Assembly: GCA_963680875.1 (NCBI GenBank)
Contig: OY804582.1
Coordinates: forward strand, 48,688,646-48,752,645
Length of the DNA stretch: 64,000 nt
Direction: 5' to 3'
Origin: Bathymodiolus brooksi
Taxonomy: Eukaryota > Mollusca > Bivalvia > Mytilida > Modiolidae
Shown: piece after piece, positions 1 through 11,850 of the stretch
How the letters are laid out: each line of letters opens with the position of its first letter
How positions within the stretch are numbered: the stretch's first letter is position 1
Program-made: the position numbers and the translations under genes
Notes under the pieces: model-generated
What the model saw: the letters and a program-made list of their open reading frames with translations, nothing else
What the model was told of the DNA's origin: nothing
Databases searched by the model: none

Positions 1-2747
1 AATGATGAATATGCACACATGTGCTACTGATAACACTACCTACAACATATTACAGACACCATAGTGTGGTGTATGTCAGATCACTATGTCAGATTTAATG
101 ATGAATGTACACACATATGCTACTGAAGACACTACGTACCACATGGTGTATGTCAGACTAATGTTGTTATAAATATCATAATCTAGCATAACATGTCAGT
201 ATCATTTACAACTGACGTCAGATGCCATGTTGTATGTCAAATCAATGTCTGATTTAATGATGAATGTACACACGTGTTTTACTGATAACACTTCTTACAC
301 CATGTTGTATGTCAGATCAGTATGTCTGATTTAAAGATGAGTATACAGACATGTGTTACTGATAACACTACCTACACCATATTGTGTGTCAAAACACTTT
401 GTCAATTGTAATGAAGAATGTACACATATGTGTCACTGATTACACTACTGATACCATGTTGTATGTCAGATCACTATGTCAGAATTAATGATGAATGTAT
501 GCACATATGTTACTAATAACACTACTTACCACATGGTGTATATCAGACTAATTTTGTTATAAATATCATATCTTAACATAACATGTCAGTACCATTTGAA
601 CATTACCTCATATGTCATGTTGTATGTCAGATCAATATGTCTGATTTAATGATGAATGTACAAACATGTGTTACTGATAACACTTCTTACACCATGTCGT
701 ATGTCAGATCAGTATGTCTGAATAAATTATGAATATATACACATGTGTTACTTAAAACACTACTTACACCATGTTGTATGTCAGATTTAATGATGAATGT
801 ACACACATGTGTTACTGATAATACTTGTTACACCATGGTGTATGTCGGATCAATATATCAGATTTAATTATAAATATACACACATATGTTACTGATTACA
901 ATACTTACACCATGTTCTATGTCAGATCACTATGTCTGATTTAATGATGAATGTACACACACATGCGTTACTAGTAACATTACGCATACCATGTTGTATG
1001 GCAGACCCGTATGTCAGAGTTATTGATGACTGTACACACATGTGTTACTGATGACGCTACTTAAACCATGGTGTATGTCAGACCAATATGTCACATGTAA
1101 TCATAACTCTACTAACATGTGTTACTGATAACACTTCTTACAACTTGTATGGCAGATGGGTATGTCTGATTTAGTTATGAATATAAGCACATATGTTACT
1201 GATAACACTACCTACACCATGCTACTAACACCATGGTGTGGTGTATGTTAGACCACTATGTCAGATTTAATGATGAATGTATACACATGTTTTACTGATA
1301 ACACTACTTTCACCACGTTGTGTGTCAGATCAATATGATAGATTTAATGATGAATGTACACACGCCATATTTAATGATGAATTACACACTAGTGTTACTG
1401 ATAACAATACTTACACCATGCTGTATGTCATATCACCATGTCTGATTTAATAATGAATGTAAACACATGTGTTACTGATAAGACTACTTTCACCATGTTG
1501 TGTGTCAGATCAATATGCCATATTTAATGATGAATTACACACTAGTGTTACTGATAACAATACTTACACCATGTTGTATGTCAGATCACTATGTCTGATT
1601 TGATGATGAATGTACAAACACATGTTACTTATAACACTACGTACACCATGTTGTATGTCATATCACTATGTCTGATTTAATGATGAATATACACACATGT
1701 GTTACTGATAACACTACTTACATCATGTTGTATGTCATATCACTATGTCTGATTTAATGATGAATATACTCACATGTGTTAATGTTAACACTACGTATAC
1801 CATGTTGTATGTCAGACCACTATGTCAGATTTAATGATGCCTGTACACACATGTGTTACTGATGACGCTACTTAAACCATGGTGTATGTAAGATCAATAT
1901 GTCACATGTAATCATAACTCTACTAACATGTGTTACTGATAACACTTCTTACAACTTGTATGGCAGATCGGTATGTCTGACTTAGTTATGAATATAAGCA
2001 CATATGTTACTGATAACACTACCTACACCATGCTACTAACACCATGGTGTGGTGTATGTTAGACCACTATGTCAGATTTAATGATGAATGTATACACATG
2101 TTTTACTGATAACACTACTTTCACCACGTTGTGTGTCAGATCAATATGATAGATTTAATGATGAATGTACACACGCCATATTTAATGATGAATTACACAC
2201 TAGTGTTACTGATAACAATACTTACACCATGCTGTATGTCATATCACCATGTCTGATTTAATAATGAATGTAAACACATGTGTTACTGATAAGACTACTT
2301 TCACCATGTTGTGTGTCAGATCAATATGCCATATTTAATGATGAATTACACACTAGTGTTACTGATAACAATACTTACACCATGCTGTATGTCAGATCAC
2401 TATGTCTGATTTGATGATGAATGTACAAACACATGTTACTTATTACACTACTTACACCATGTTGTATGTCATATCACTATGTCTGATTTAATGATGAATA
2501 TACACACATGTGTTACTGATAACACTACTTACATCATGTTGTATGTCATATCACTATGTCTGATTTAATGATGAATATACTCACATGTGTTAATGTTAAC
2601 ACTACGTATACCATGTTGTATGTCAGACCACTATGTCAGATTTAAAGATGCCTGTACACACATGTTCTACTGATATCACTACTTACACCATGTTGTATGT
2701 CAGATCACTGTTTCTGATAAAATGATGAATGTACGCATATGTGTTGC
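1..2747 (+). repeat. Satellite array A1 (about 77-bp unit)
   Basis: Head-to-tail copies of a unit of about 77 bp, open at the left edge of the window. Recurrent blocks are GTATGTCAGATCACTATG, CTGATTTAATGATGAATGTA, ACACATGTGTTACTGATAAC and ACTACTTACACCATG. Each unit holds three small dyads: TCAGA/TCTGA around an 8-bp spacer, ACACATGTGT, and GTTA-CTGA-TAAC. Units are diverged, and some carry unrelated inserts such as TTGTTATAAATATCATA near 163 and 554. No reading frame is maintained. Array ends abut LINE DNA. Confidence 0.93.
1027..2648 (+). repeat. Higher-order repeat of about 811 bp, two copies
   Basis: The block from about 1,027 to 1,837 is repeated almost exactly from 1,838 to 2,648. Marker variants recur in order: GATGACGCTACTTAAACC, ATCATAACTCTACTAACATG, the doubled GGTGTGGTGTATG, and ACACTAGTGTTACTG. 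The matching array at the right end of the window carries this block only once. The extra copy therefore arose inside the array, most simply by unequal crossing-over. Confidence 0.85.
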
Positions 2748-3735
2748 TTATTTAAAAATGTTATTCATATTTCACCTTCGAACACTTTACCTCAGGGTGC
2801 ATGGAAACCTCAAAGGTTTTTAAATATTTACAATGCACAATATAATTAAATAAGTAAGTGTTGATAATAAGGATACAATACCATCAACAAATAAATCAGA
2901 TGTTATCTCTCATATTCAATTTATAAACATACATATATGTTATTCTTATTACACAGTAAACATTGAAAGGAACTATAAATACAACTAAATTCATAATGTA
3001 TCCAATAATAACAGTAATTTCATAATATCATGTAAGTTTCGAAATTCTGAGTCTATTATCATCATTTGTATGTTATTTTTGAAATTTGTGGTAACTATTG
3101 GTTCCCTGTAAAGTCATTTATTATATTTTCTGTAATTTCTTGTTTTCCAAATTACCCATTTTAATATACAAACTACCAAATTCACTAAAAGTAGATCTTC
3201 AGCTTTTTCTCCCTCGTACACCTCAAGGATTCAATTTTCCTCAACACGTACTGTATTCATTTCAACAATTATATTAAAAATGTGCTTTATTTCCTCCAAG
3301 ACATGTTTAATTTGATGACACCTCTAAAACAAATGCATAAGGAACTATTTACACCATGTAGATAGATATAACAGATTTTCCATTCATAATGCTGTCATTG
3401 TATCTTTAGTTATACACACATACTGACATTGTATAAATCCCATGCCAACCTTCTACGGAAATTTCTAACTCGTATTTTTAATTAATTTGTCGAATCCTCC
3501 GAATAAGTCTTTGTAAAAAATATTCACACGATTTGTTTTCTGCTTTAATATTTAAAACTATTTTATTGACAAGTTTTATAGTTTCACCCATAATAATTTG
3601 ACTCCAATTATTTGAAAGTGCACTACTAATACCATAGCATTCTACAAAATTAATATTAACATTATACATGTAAGTATCTAGAAATTCATTAAATGTGTAC
3701 AATTCTTTTATTAGCCGATGATATTAAATCATTAA
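2748..3735 (-). pseudogene. LINE ORF2 C-terminal remnant, copy 1
   Basis: On the minus strand an open stretch (3,702-3,478) contains YTFNEFLDTYMYNV, then VECYGISSALSNNWSQI. This resembles the conserved Tyr-Gly ... aIP..W block downstream of the reverse transcriptase in LINE ORF2 proteins. Further down, after stops, come RCHQIKHVLEEI-type residues (a degenerate zinc-binding HLF..C region) and LLLVNLVVCILKWVIWK. The C-terminus reads LLLLDTL-stop near 2,986, the same stop as in the other copies. About 245 bp of 3' flank follow before the satellite resumes. The N-terminal LINE domains are absent. Module N separates this part from its upstream piece at 6,118-6,209. Confidence 0.7.
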
Positions 3736-6117
3736 TAGAAAAGATAACTGACAAATTACAAAATACATCATTCTAGAATGTATTTAACTTCCCTTCCGGT
3801 ACTTCCCACTCCTTTTTAATTAAGTACAATATATGGAAATAAGAAGTAAAGTAAAGTGAAGACACATTCAATGGCTCCAATAATGTATTACTTCAAGACA
3901 TTTTCAAAGCACAACGGTCTCCTTCATCATATTTATTACTTATAATTATGAGTTTAATTTGATCATTCTTTCCATTCCAAATAAATGCTTAAGTGCTTTA
4001 CAATTTGTACCCCGTACTGACTGAGAGTGGGATAGCAAAGTTTTATTACATTTATTTAAATTTGTGTAAACTTTGATTAACTCAACATTAGATTAATGAT
4101 GCCTAGTTTACGAACCAGCCCGTCAAAACTTCCATCACTTGAAACAAATCATCATCAAGCAATGAGTACGGTTCTCACTAGAAACTTTTAGAATATTCCT
4201 GATTGTGAGTTTATTTGTTGAAGCAGCCACGCCTTCACTGAAAAATAGTATGCAACCAAATTAAAGGTTTGCCCCTTCACATTTTGCTTTCGACTGTGTA
4301 TTTAATCCTTTATGTGAAAATGCTTAGCATAAACAACCAAATACAATTAAACTTTTGAGCTTAAATAACACATTGACAACTTCGATATCAATTAAATCAA
4401 AAAGCTATTTTTGATTTAAACTTTGAATTTTGATAGGTAAGTTTCAACAGCTGTTTTATACTGGTGGTTCTAAGGGTGGGGATACGGTAGCTGAATATCC
4501 TGATGGTTCTAATGATGGTCATATGGTAGCTTAATATCCTGGTATGTTACTGGTGGTTTTAATGATAGTGATATGATAACTTAATATGCTGTTTTTATTG
4601 GTGGTTCTAATGATGGTGACAGGGTAGCTTAATATTCTGGTTGTTTAACTGGTGGTTGCAAGGATGGTGATAATGTAGCTTAATATGCTGGTTTTCACTG
4701 GTGCGTCTAAGGACGATGAAGAAGTATATTCTGCAACTGTTTTCGGGTGGCAGGTCTATTGTCTTTGATTACAATCTGCCTGTTCGAGCTTCAGCTATTT
4801 CAATACCTCTTACTTTGAAGTTCGTTGTCTCATCTGATGAAAGTAAATTCGTGATATGGTAGAATTGCTTTTCTTGCATGTTGCCTAGTGAAAGCAGTAA
4901 AACCCAAAACTCTTTTGCAATGTGAAATTTATTAAACGCCTGTTGATATCGGTAAAAATATCTTACTTTTCGCATGGATCCTTTGTCATATATGTATCCA
5001 TGAAAACACAATTATTGACCAGGAAGCTCAGGACTCGTTGGATACCCCAATATATATTTGTATTAATCCATGTACTAATTGTTAGCCTTTTGTTATGAAA
5101 TAAAATTTAAAGCGCTGTCAAGGCAGTTCGGACCAAGAAATTCATGACAAATTGCACGGAATGCATTACTTCGTTGGCAAGACTCTTTGCTCTTAAGGAC
5201 GATATGCACGGAAAAGGAGGGTTTGACCATTTATCGCATTGGTCTTAATAGACTTGCACATAGCTGTTTATTAAATAATGATGAAATAACTCCAACTATA
5301 CTCTGAACCGTATTTTAATAGAAAGTCACTATCGACAGTGACAGTGTTGATGTGCACCATGCATTCTACAACATCGGCACTTTTTCTGATTTGTTTGCAA
5401 AAGTCGAAGGCGACATCATTTTAAATTTCCATTGATAGAAGAAATCGGCTAAAGTGACCCATGTCTGAGGGATTTAGTTTGAATAATAGGACTTGAAAAA
5501 TATTCTACATTATCTTCTTTAATGCAAAGTTAAAGGAGTCTAACTAGCAAAACATGTAAGAAATAATACATACAAACCTGGGCTTGTAGCAGATTTTAAC
5601 ATGGAAGGCAGTATTGGGAAATGCATCTTATACAGACATCTACTAACCTTCACGTTCACTTGACTGTCCCTATTTGCAATATAAATAAATACAAATCTGT
5701 ATCCCAAGGTGTAATTGAGTGTTTGGCCTATTCCAAATTTATGCAGTTTAGGCTATTGGAATGCCAAAAAAAAGTGAAATCTTTCTGAAACTGATATGCG
5801 TCATTGGCAACAGCATTACCTGTAGACGACATTTTAAGATTATGAATATAAATATACAATAATGAATATGATTGTTTATATCATTATCCAGCATAAAACA
5901 TTAAAGTCTATTTTAAGTACATTTTTGGTGACTTATTAATGTGTCGGGGAGCAGAGCTAACATCGTGAGGTTTGTTTGTATCACGGTCCAGCATGAAATG
6001 ATTCAGGAATGATGTCCATCAATTGTTCAGTAATACGCATGTGCGTAGGAAACTATACATATAGCCATTTATATTTTGCATCTTAATACAATCAATACAC
6101 CAATAGCAACATACGTT
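3736..6117. repeat. Module N, copy 1: 2.4-kb non-coding insert in the LINE
   Basis: This segment interrupts the LINE remnant between residues ERNVCC (6,118 side) and the YTFNEFLD block (3,735 side). Related copies lie at 14,753-17,272 and 62,736-64,000 (cut by the window end), with a partial one at 26,824-27,655. The right part (about 5,440-6,110) is also dispersed alone, for example at 33,510-34,230. It contains a short-period tandem repeat and no reading frame that stays open across copies. Its origin is unknown; it may be a non-autonomous element or a composite of two repeats. Confidence 0.65.
4440..4735 (+). repeat. Minisatellite of about 50 bp inside module N
   Basis: Five to six degenerate units carry ACTGGTGGTTCTAA, GATGGTGATAGGGTAGC and TTAATATGCTGG. 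Unit lengths vary between about 39 and 51 bp. The same array occurs at 15,553-15,890, 26,985-27,225 and 63,445-63,690 with different unit numbers. Reading frames on either strand have a stop in nearly every unit. Confidence 0.8.
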
Positions 6118-6209
6118 TCTTTCTATTTGGTTTGGTTTATTGTCCCAAATGAATTTCCAAATCAAATCATTCACCTCTTTTGTATATTTCTCTGGTGCCC
6201 CTTCATTTC
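6118..6209 (-). pseudogene. LINE ORF2 fragment upstream of module N, copy 1
   Basis: The minus strand encodes the start of the LINE remnant, with residues close to the NDLFWKVIWDNKPNQIER seen at 17,273-17,369. It runs from the satellite junction to the module N junction. The motif resembles the post-RT block in LINE ORF2 where IW....nqIeR precedes a GG-containing strand. It is the other half of the remnant at 2,748-3,735. Confidence 0.65.
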
Positions 6210-6461
6210 ACCATGTTCTATGCCAGATCACTATGTCTGATTTAATGATGAACGTACACACAAGTGGTACTGATGACACTATGTATACCATGTTGTATGT
6301 CAGATCACTATGTCAGATTTAATGATGCATATACACACATGTTTTGCTGATAACACTATTTACACCATGTGGTACATGTGTAACTGAAAAAAACACATAC
6401 ACCATGGTGTATGTCAGATCACTGTGTCTGCTTTAATGATGAATGTATGCACAAGTGTTAC
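6210..6461 (+). repeat. Satellite array A2 (short)
   Basis: About three 77-bp units separate two LINE remnants. The left edge starts at ACCATGTTCTATG. The right edge ends at AAGTGTTAC, where a T-run (the LINE poly(A) read on the plus strand) begins. Confidence 0.88.
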
Positions 6462-8042
6462 TTTTTTTTTATATCTATATTACACCTGTGAACAATTTTC
6501 CTCTGGGTGACAGGAAATCTCATAGGTTTACAAATATGTATAATGAACAACATAATTCAATAAATAAGTGTTGGTAGTAAAATTACAATACCATCAGTAA
6601 ATAAATCGTAGTTTATATCTCATATTCAATTTATAGACAGAGATATATGTTCTTCTTGCTACACAGTAAGAAATGAAAGGAACTCTAAATACAATTATAT
6701 GCATAATGTATCCAATAATAACTGTAATTTCATAATATCATATAAGTTTCGAACTTCATGGTTTTTAATCAGCATTTGTATGTTACTTCTGAGTTGATTT
6801 TGGAAATCTGTTTGTAATTACTTTTTCCCTGTGAATACTTTTATTATATTTTATATAATTTCTTGTTTTCCAAACTACCCATTTTAATATACAAATTATC
6901 GAATTCACTAAAAGTAGGTATGCAGTTATTTCTCCCTCATACACAACAATGATGACGTTTTCCTCAACAAGTACTATATTCTTTTCAAAAATGATATTAA
7001 AAATGTGTTTTAATTCATCTAAGACGTGTTAAATTTTATGACACATGTACAACAAATGCATAAGGGATTCTATTTCATTTTTACAAAAAGACATTGACAA
7101 TTTGATTTCCCCATTGTTTGTAATCTATATTCGGAATAGAAAATGTTATGCAAACATTTCCATTGGAACTGGAAAATGCTTTGCATACATTTAATCTTGT
7201 TCAGTATATACCAATTGATATCCATTTAAATTTCTTTTCATCAAATATATCTCATTTTAATATACATGTTGGAGTGATTGCTTTATCTACTATTTTCTGG
7301 TTATTCTTCAGTTTCAGTTCTTTTGGAACAATGATGTTATTATTTTGATTTCTAATATTCAAATTACTATATATTTTTAACCCTAATGATTTGTTCATCT
7401 TTTCGTTTTCATCTGATCTTAATTTCTTTGCAACATGTTTTTTTATTTTTTGCGCAATCTGATATCCAGTTCCTCTCATCATCCAGTCTATTAAATATGG
7501 TCTGATTTTCAACAGAGGTTTTATTAGTTTTGTCCGATATATCGTTTACTTTAAATATATTATTTATCAAAAACGATTGGAAAAACGTGGATTCCTATTA
7601 AATTTGATATCTGAGTTACCAAATATGTTTTTATCTAAAATGTCATTTCTAGACTGCGTAGAACATGACCCAATACAAAATGCTCCATGCTTGTATAGCA
7701 TCTCGATAGTATTTTGGAATGGATGCGATATCTAAACCTTTAATATCGGGGCATTTACAAAGAAAAAAAAAGAACTCCAAATTTGTTATCGTATTCCTGT
7801 ATCCAGTGCTTGCCTATCGCATTCCATGGGTCCATCTCATTCTTAATTATTTTGCATATATATTTTATCTGTTTACTTTTGACAACATTGTCTATGTCAA
7901 TTTCTATATCATTCCCATCCCCCCTTCATTAATATATAAGCAACATACGTTTCTTTCTATTTGATTTGTGTTATTGTCCCAAATGAATTTCCAGATCAAA
8001 TCATTCACCTCTTTTTTATATTTCTCTGGTACCACCTCATTT
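6462..8042 (-). pseudogene. LINE ORF2 C-terminal remnant, copy 2 (uninterrupted by N)
   Basis: This copy reads on the minus strand through VNDLIWKFIWDNNTNQIER, a GGMG segment, KSKQIKYICKIIKNE, a WNAIGK block, CPDIKGLDIASIPKYYRDA, then IKKHVAKKLRSDENEKMN and VPKELKLKNNQKIVDKAI. The order fits the region downstream of the LINE reverse transcriptase. Several stops and frameshifts break it. An A-rich 3' end (seen as TTTTTTTTT at 6,462) touches the satellite, as expected for target-primed insertion of a 5'-truncated copy. The reverse transcriptase and endonuclease are absent, so it cannot move itself. The clade was not determined. Confidence 0.75.
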
Positions 8043-9365
8043 CACCATGTTGGATGTCAGATCACTATGTTTGATTTAATGATGAATATACACACGTCTT
8101 ACTGATAACACCACTTACACAATGTTGTATGTCAGATCACTATGTCTGATTTAATGATGAATGAACATACAACTGTTACTGATAACACTATGTACACCAT
8201 GTTGTATGTCATACCACTATGTCTGATTTAATGATGCATTTTTACACATGTTTTACCGACAACACTACTTACCTCATGGTGTATTTCTGAACACTATGTC
8301 AGATATAATGATGAACACACACACATATTTTACTGATAGCACTACTTACACCATGGTGTATGTCAGATCACTATATCTGATTTAATGATGAATGAACATA
8401 CAACTGTTACTGATAACACTATGTACACCATGTTGTATGTCATATCACTATGTCTGATTTAATGATGAATGAACACACAAGTGTTACTGATAACACTATT
8501 TACACCATGTTGTATGTCAGAACAATATGTCTGATTTAATGATGCATGTACACACATGTTTTACCGAGAACACTACTTACACCATGGTGTATTTTAGATC
8601 ACTATGTCAGATGTAATGATGAACACACACACATGTTTTACTGATAGCACTACTTACATCATGGTGTATGTCCGATCACTATGACAGATGTAATGATGAA
8701 TGTACACACATGTCTAGCTGATAACAATACTTCAACCATGTTGTATGTCATATCACTATGTCAGATTTAATGATTAATGTACACTCATGTGTTTCTGATG
8801 ACAGTCATTACACCATGGTATATGTCAGACCACTATGTCAGATGTAATGATGAATGTACACACATGTGCTACTGATGACACTCCTTACACCATGGTGTAT
8901 GTCTGATCACTCTGTCAGATGCAATGATGAATGTACACACATCTTTTACTGATAAAACTACCTATACCATGTTGTATGTCAGATCACTATGTCAGATTTA
9001 ATGATGAATATACACACAAGTGTTACTGATAACAATACTTACACCAGTTTGTATGTCAGATCACTATGTCATATGTAATGATGAATATACACACATGTTT
9101 AACTGATAACACTACTTACACCATGTTGTATGTCAGATCTCTATATCTGACTCAATGAAGTATGTACACACATGCTTCACTAATAACACTACTTACACCA
9201 TGGTATGGTGTATGTGATATCACTATGTCAAATGTAATGTTGAATGTACACACATGTGTTACTGATAAAACTACTTACACCATGTTATATTTCAGATCAA
9301 TATGTCTGATGTAATTATGAATGTGTTACCGATAACACTACCTACATCATGTTGTATGTCAGTTC
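8043..9365 (+). repeat. Satellite array A3
   Basis: About 17 units of the 77-bp satellite, in the same orientation as A1. On the right it passes directly into the 3' end of the Ngaro element at TTCAATTCAAACTGTA. The junction sequence is shared with the second Ngaro copy near 20,105. Confidence 0.92.
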
Positions 9366-9379
9366 AATTCAAACTGTAA

Positions 9380-9496
9380 ATAAAGATAATAACAAAATTA
9401 CCGAACTCCGAACAATCTTACAAAGGGAAAGTCAAAACTCATAATTATATAAACAGACAAAATCAGTCAACAACCGGAAAACTGTGAAAACATTTT
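9380..9496 (+). mobile_element. MITE-like repeat, copy a
   Basis: Begins near GATAATAACAAAATTACCG and ends near AACCGGAAAACTGTGAAAAC. Related copies lie at 15,335-15,442 (inverted) and 31,845-32,055 (longer), and a terminal 28 bp at 42,846-42,873. The end carries a small dyad, GGTAAT/ATTACC. Ngaro copy 2 lacks it at the equivalent position (near 20,125), which defines the insertion. I recall very similar repeats in mussel sequences; this is from memory. Confidence 0.75.
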
Positions 9497-9689
9497 CACT
9501 AGTATTGAAAAATCCCTAATATTGAAATATATGTCAGCACATCACATCTCTTTCGGTTATTTGACGACACTGTAAACACATGTCCATTGCTATGACGATA
9601 TACGATTAACTAATGCATAGTAGAATCTCGATGAAATAATCTCCTGAAAGTATAAATGAAAACAAGGAGAAATTTGTTCTAATTAGGAA

Positions 9690-9975
9690 AGAGGTGGACG
9701 TGGGTGGCTTTAAAGTTTCCTCGGTGGTTATCAACTGACAAGTGAGGATTATGACCGATTTTCTTGGCCTCTTACGTGTAACTTTGCACGGGAAATTCGT
9801 GCATAGATATAATCATGGTAGGCATATATGAAAAGTGTTTCTGTAAAATTTAGGTTTGGATTGAACAACATTCACAAGGGTACAATTAGGCGTTTTATAG
9901 CATATTGACATGTAATTTAGGTTTATTTTCATACAATAAATGAATTTTAATATTTACAGTATTAAAATAAATCAT
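9690..9975 (-). repeat. Ngaro A-type terminal repeat (copy 1), with 19-bp inverted repeat at 9,785-9,803
   Basis: Homologous to 20,315-20,580 and 25,195-25,450. Shared marks are CGACCGATT (ATGACCGATT here), CTGTAAAATTTAGG and AATGAATTTTAATATTTAC. The inverted repeat has arms TGCACG and CGTGCA around a 7-bp spacer, GGAAATT here and GGCAATT in the other two. Confidence 0.8.
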
Positions 9976-10539
9976 TGTATATGAAATATAGGAAAACCAA
10001 TGAATATCAAATTTGTTGTTTTCATTGTGTTATTTATAATAATTTAATATTTGTGCGGAAGGTTATATGCAAGTGTGTGTATGGTAAGCAACTGCAACCA
10101 TTATTAAATGGGGTAAATTGTGCTCAAGTTTAAATATCATTGAATATGTGTAAATCAAATGCAATATTAACTGCATAAACTCAACAATACCTGTATGAAC
10201 AACAAAATCTAAAGTCGTTTTGGCCGCTTTTCTGTCATAGCAATTTAATAGTAAGTGTATAGACAATCACAAACTGTTGGCGAATAAAACTGAAATGGAA
10301 ATCCAGACAGTTATCATGTAACAGCTGCTGGGTAATCCATAGCAGCAATTATAAATGACGATAAATTCTGCCATAATTAGCATTATATTGTAATTATCAT
10401 GCTAATCCGACGAAGACAATTTAACGTAACGACAAAAAAACAGTTCAAAATGAAAGTTTCGCATTATGAACAATTATAATCAACATGGATTACGGATGTA
10501 ATTTAAGCACTTGAATATCGCCTTTTATGGGGAGTTAAA

Positions 10540-11060
10540 ATGAACTGTTCAATAGCTCCCGGTAGAGCGTTAATAAAAAACACCATCATATACATCAAGA
10601 GCATCGTGACAATCATCCAAATCAATCATCATGATGAATGTAATACCCATTATGTTGTAACAAATTGGACCTTATGCCTCTATTTAAACGCTTAAGAATA
10701 TCTTTCATTGCTCTGCGATTGATGGAATAATGCCATTCCTTTCTAGGTAAAATATTTGAGAAAATGATATTACTACCAGGATACATTTTGATAATCGTGT
10801 ACACTGAACATTTCAAATGAAAAAATAAGGAAACAGTAGACATACAGCCTATGTCATTTCCACCACAGTGAACAATAACAGCTTTTGGAAGTCCAAAACA
10901 GTTAATCATACTTTGAACTACAGGTACGATTGATTACCATCGCATACTGGGCTTTCCAACCCACATCACATTTAATCCATATCTTTTTAATCCCATATTT
11001 CCAGCAGTAAGCCTGTTTGTAGTGTGCTCCTCTGCATGGCTGATTTTTAATCCATATATT
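10540..11060 (-). pseudogene. SGNH hydrolase-like ORF of Ngaro copy 1
   Basis: The open part (10,909-10,622, 95 residues) has the block VIVHCGGNDIG, then NILPRKEWHYS and LNRGIRSN. GGND(I/L)G and ILPR.W are characteristic of the SGNH-hydrolase-like proteins carried by Ngaro elements and seen widely in animal genomes. Upstream in the same frame, GLNVMWVGKPSMRW is followed by a stop. The N-terminal nucleophile block is degraded. The biochemical role of this protein in the retrotransposon cycle is not established. It follows the recombinase on the same strand. Confidence 0.78.
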
Positions 11061-11089
11061 TGGAGAGCCTAATAACGTTTTTGATATTT

Positions 11090-11850
11090 AAAAACCAAAC
11101 CTAATGTATTTTTGAAAGGTGTGTTATTTGATCAGCAGTTTTACCAAACATGACAGCAGTAGTTGCTGCTCCAATTATGAAAGAATGTGTATTATATTGA
11201 CCCAGGTTATATCAAGCACAACGTAATGCGGATTTTAAAATGGAACAGGCTTGATAGGGAGTTACACCTCTGTGGTTTAAGTGAATAAATAATGGTCCCT
11301 TAATTTTAGGGCGCACCTTCAAATATAATTCAATGTTCTGAAATGGGCAAATGTTTTTTTTCAATACTCTTTGAATTTGCAAAGTTTCTTTTTTTGCCAC
11401 ACTGATAATTTTTTGATGAATGTATTGTTACATTAATTATGTTTTGCAAATAATCTATGCAAACATCTAAAATATGATCTGATATTCCAGATTAAACTAC
11501 TTCTCCTATTCTCAACAAAGCCAAAGAATGCTAATGAAAAAATACTAGCAAACAATATAGCCTCAATGTACGAACTACATTTATTTGGTAATGCCTCTAT
11601 AATTTGTTTTACTAGGGACATCGTTATTGGTTGAAAATCAACATGTTCATGCATTTTATTACTAAAATTATGATCAGATAATTATCAGTTGGCATATGGT
11701 GCATACAATTAATTATATGAGTAATAGGAAGAGGCCATATTTGGTCAAGTTTAACTTTTTGTCTAAAATCTTCAAGTGTATTTTTAGCATTTTAGTACTG
11801 GACTTATAAATTAAACTGGAGAACTCTGTCTTAAAAGGCTCCAAAATTCC
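11090..11850 (-). pseudogene. Tyrosine recombinase of Ngaro copy 1
   Basis: Two open pieces (11,654-11,433 and 11,400-11,212) contain FSLAFFGFVENRRSS and GPLFIHLNHRGVTPYQ. The next frame reads QYNTHSFIIGAATTAVM. This matches the DIRS/Ngaro recombinase pattern of an AFFGF.R.GE block, then a C-terminal THSFR.GAAT block. The catalytic Arg of H..R is replaced by Ile (HSFI), and the box with the WKS tryptophan before the nucleophile Tyr is lost through a small deletion (copy 2 has WWKSNTFEKYIR). Not functional as read. Confidence 0.8.

Noticed and set aside
1..2747. Possible CRISPR array
   Set aside because: The repeats are contiguous, diverged 77-bp satellite units without spacers, in an animal-like repeat landscape.
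4769..5011. 80-residue minus ORF in module N (DKGSMRKVRYFYRYQQ ..., FKVRGIEIAEARTGR) that looks protein-like and recurs in other N copies
   Set aside because: The homologous DNA at about 15.97, 27.3 and 63.8 kb has a TGA in the same place (Leu-Leu/Arg-stop before SDET). The stop is therefore probably ancestral and the open frame here is secondary.
6140..6322. Small plus ORFs in satellite (also 17,300-17,560) with repeated residues such as MLYVRS
   Set aside because: They are translations of satellite units; the 77-bp period is not a multiple of three, so no frame persists.
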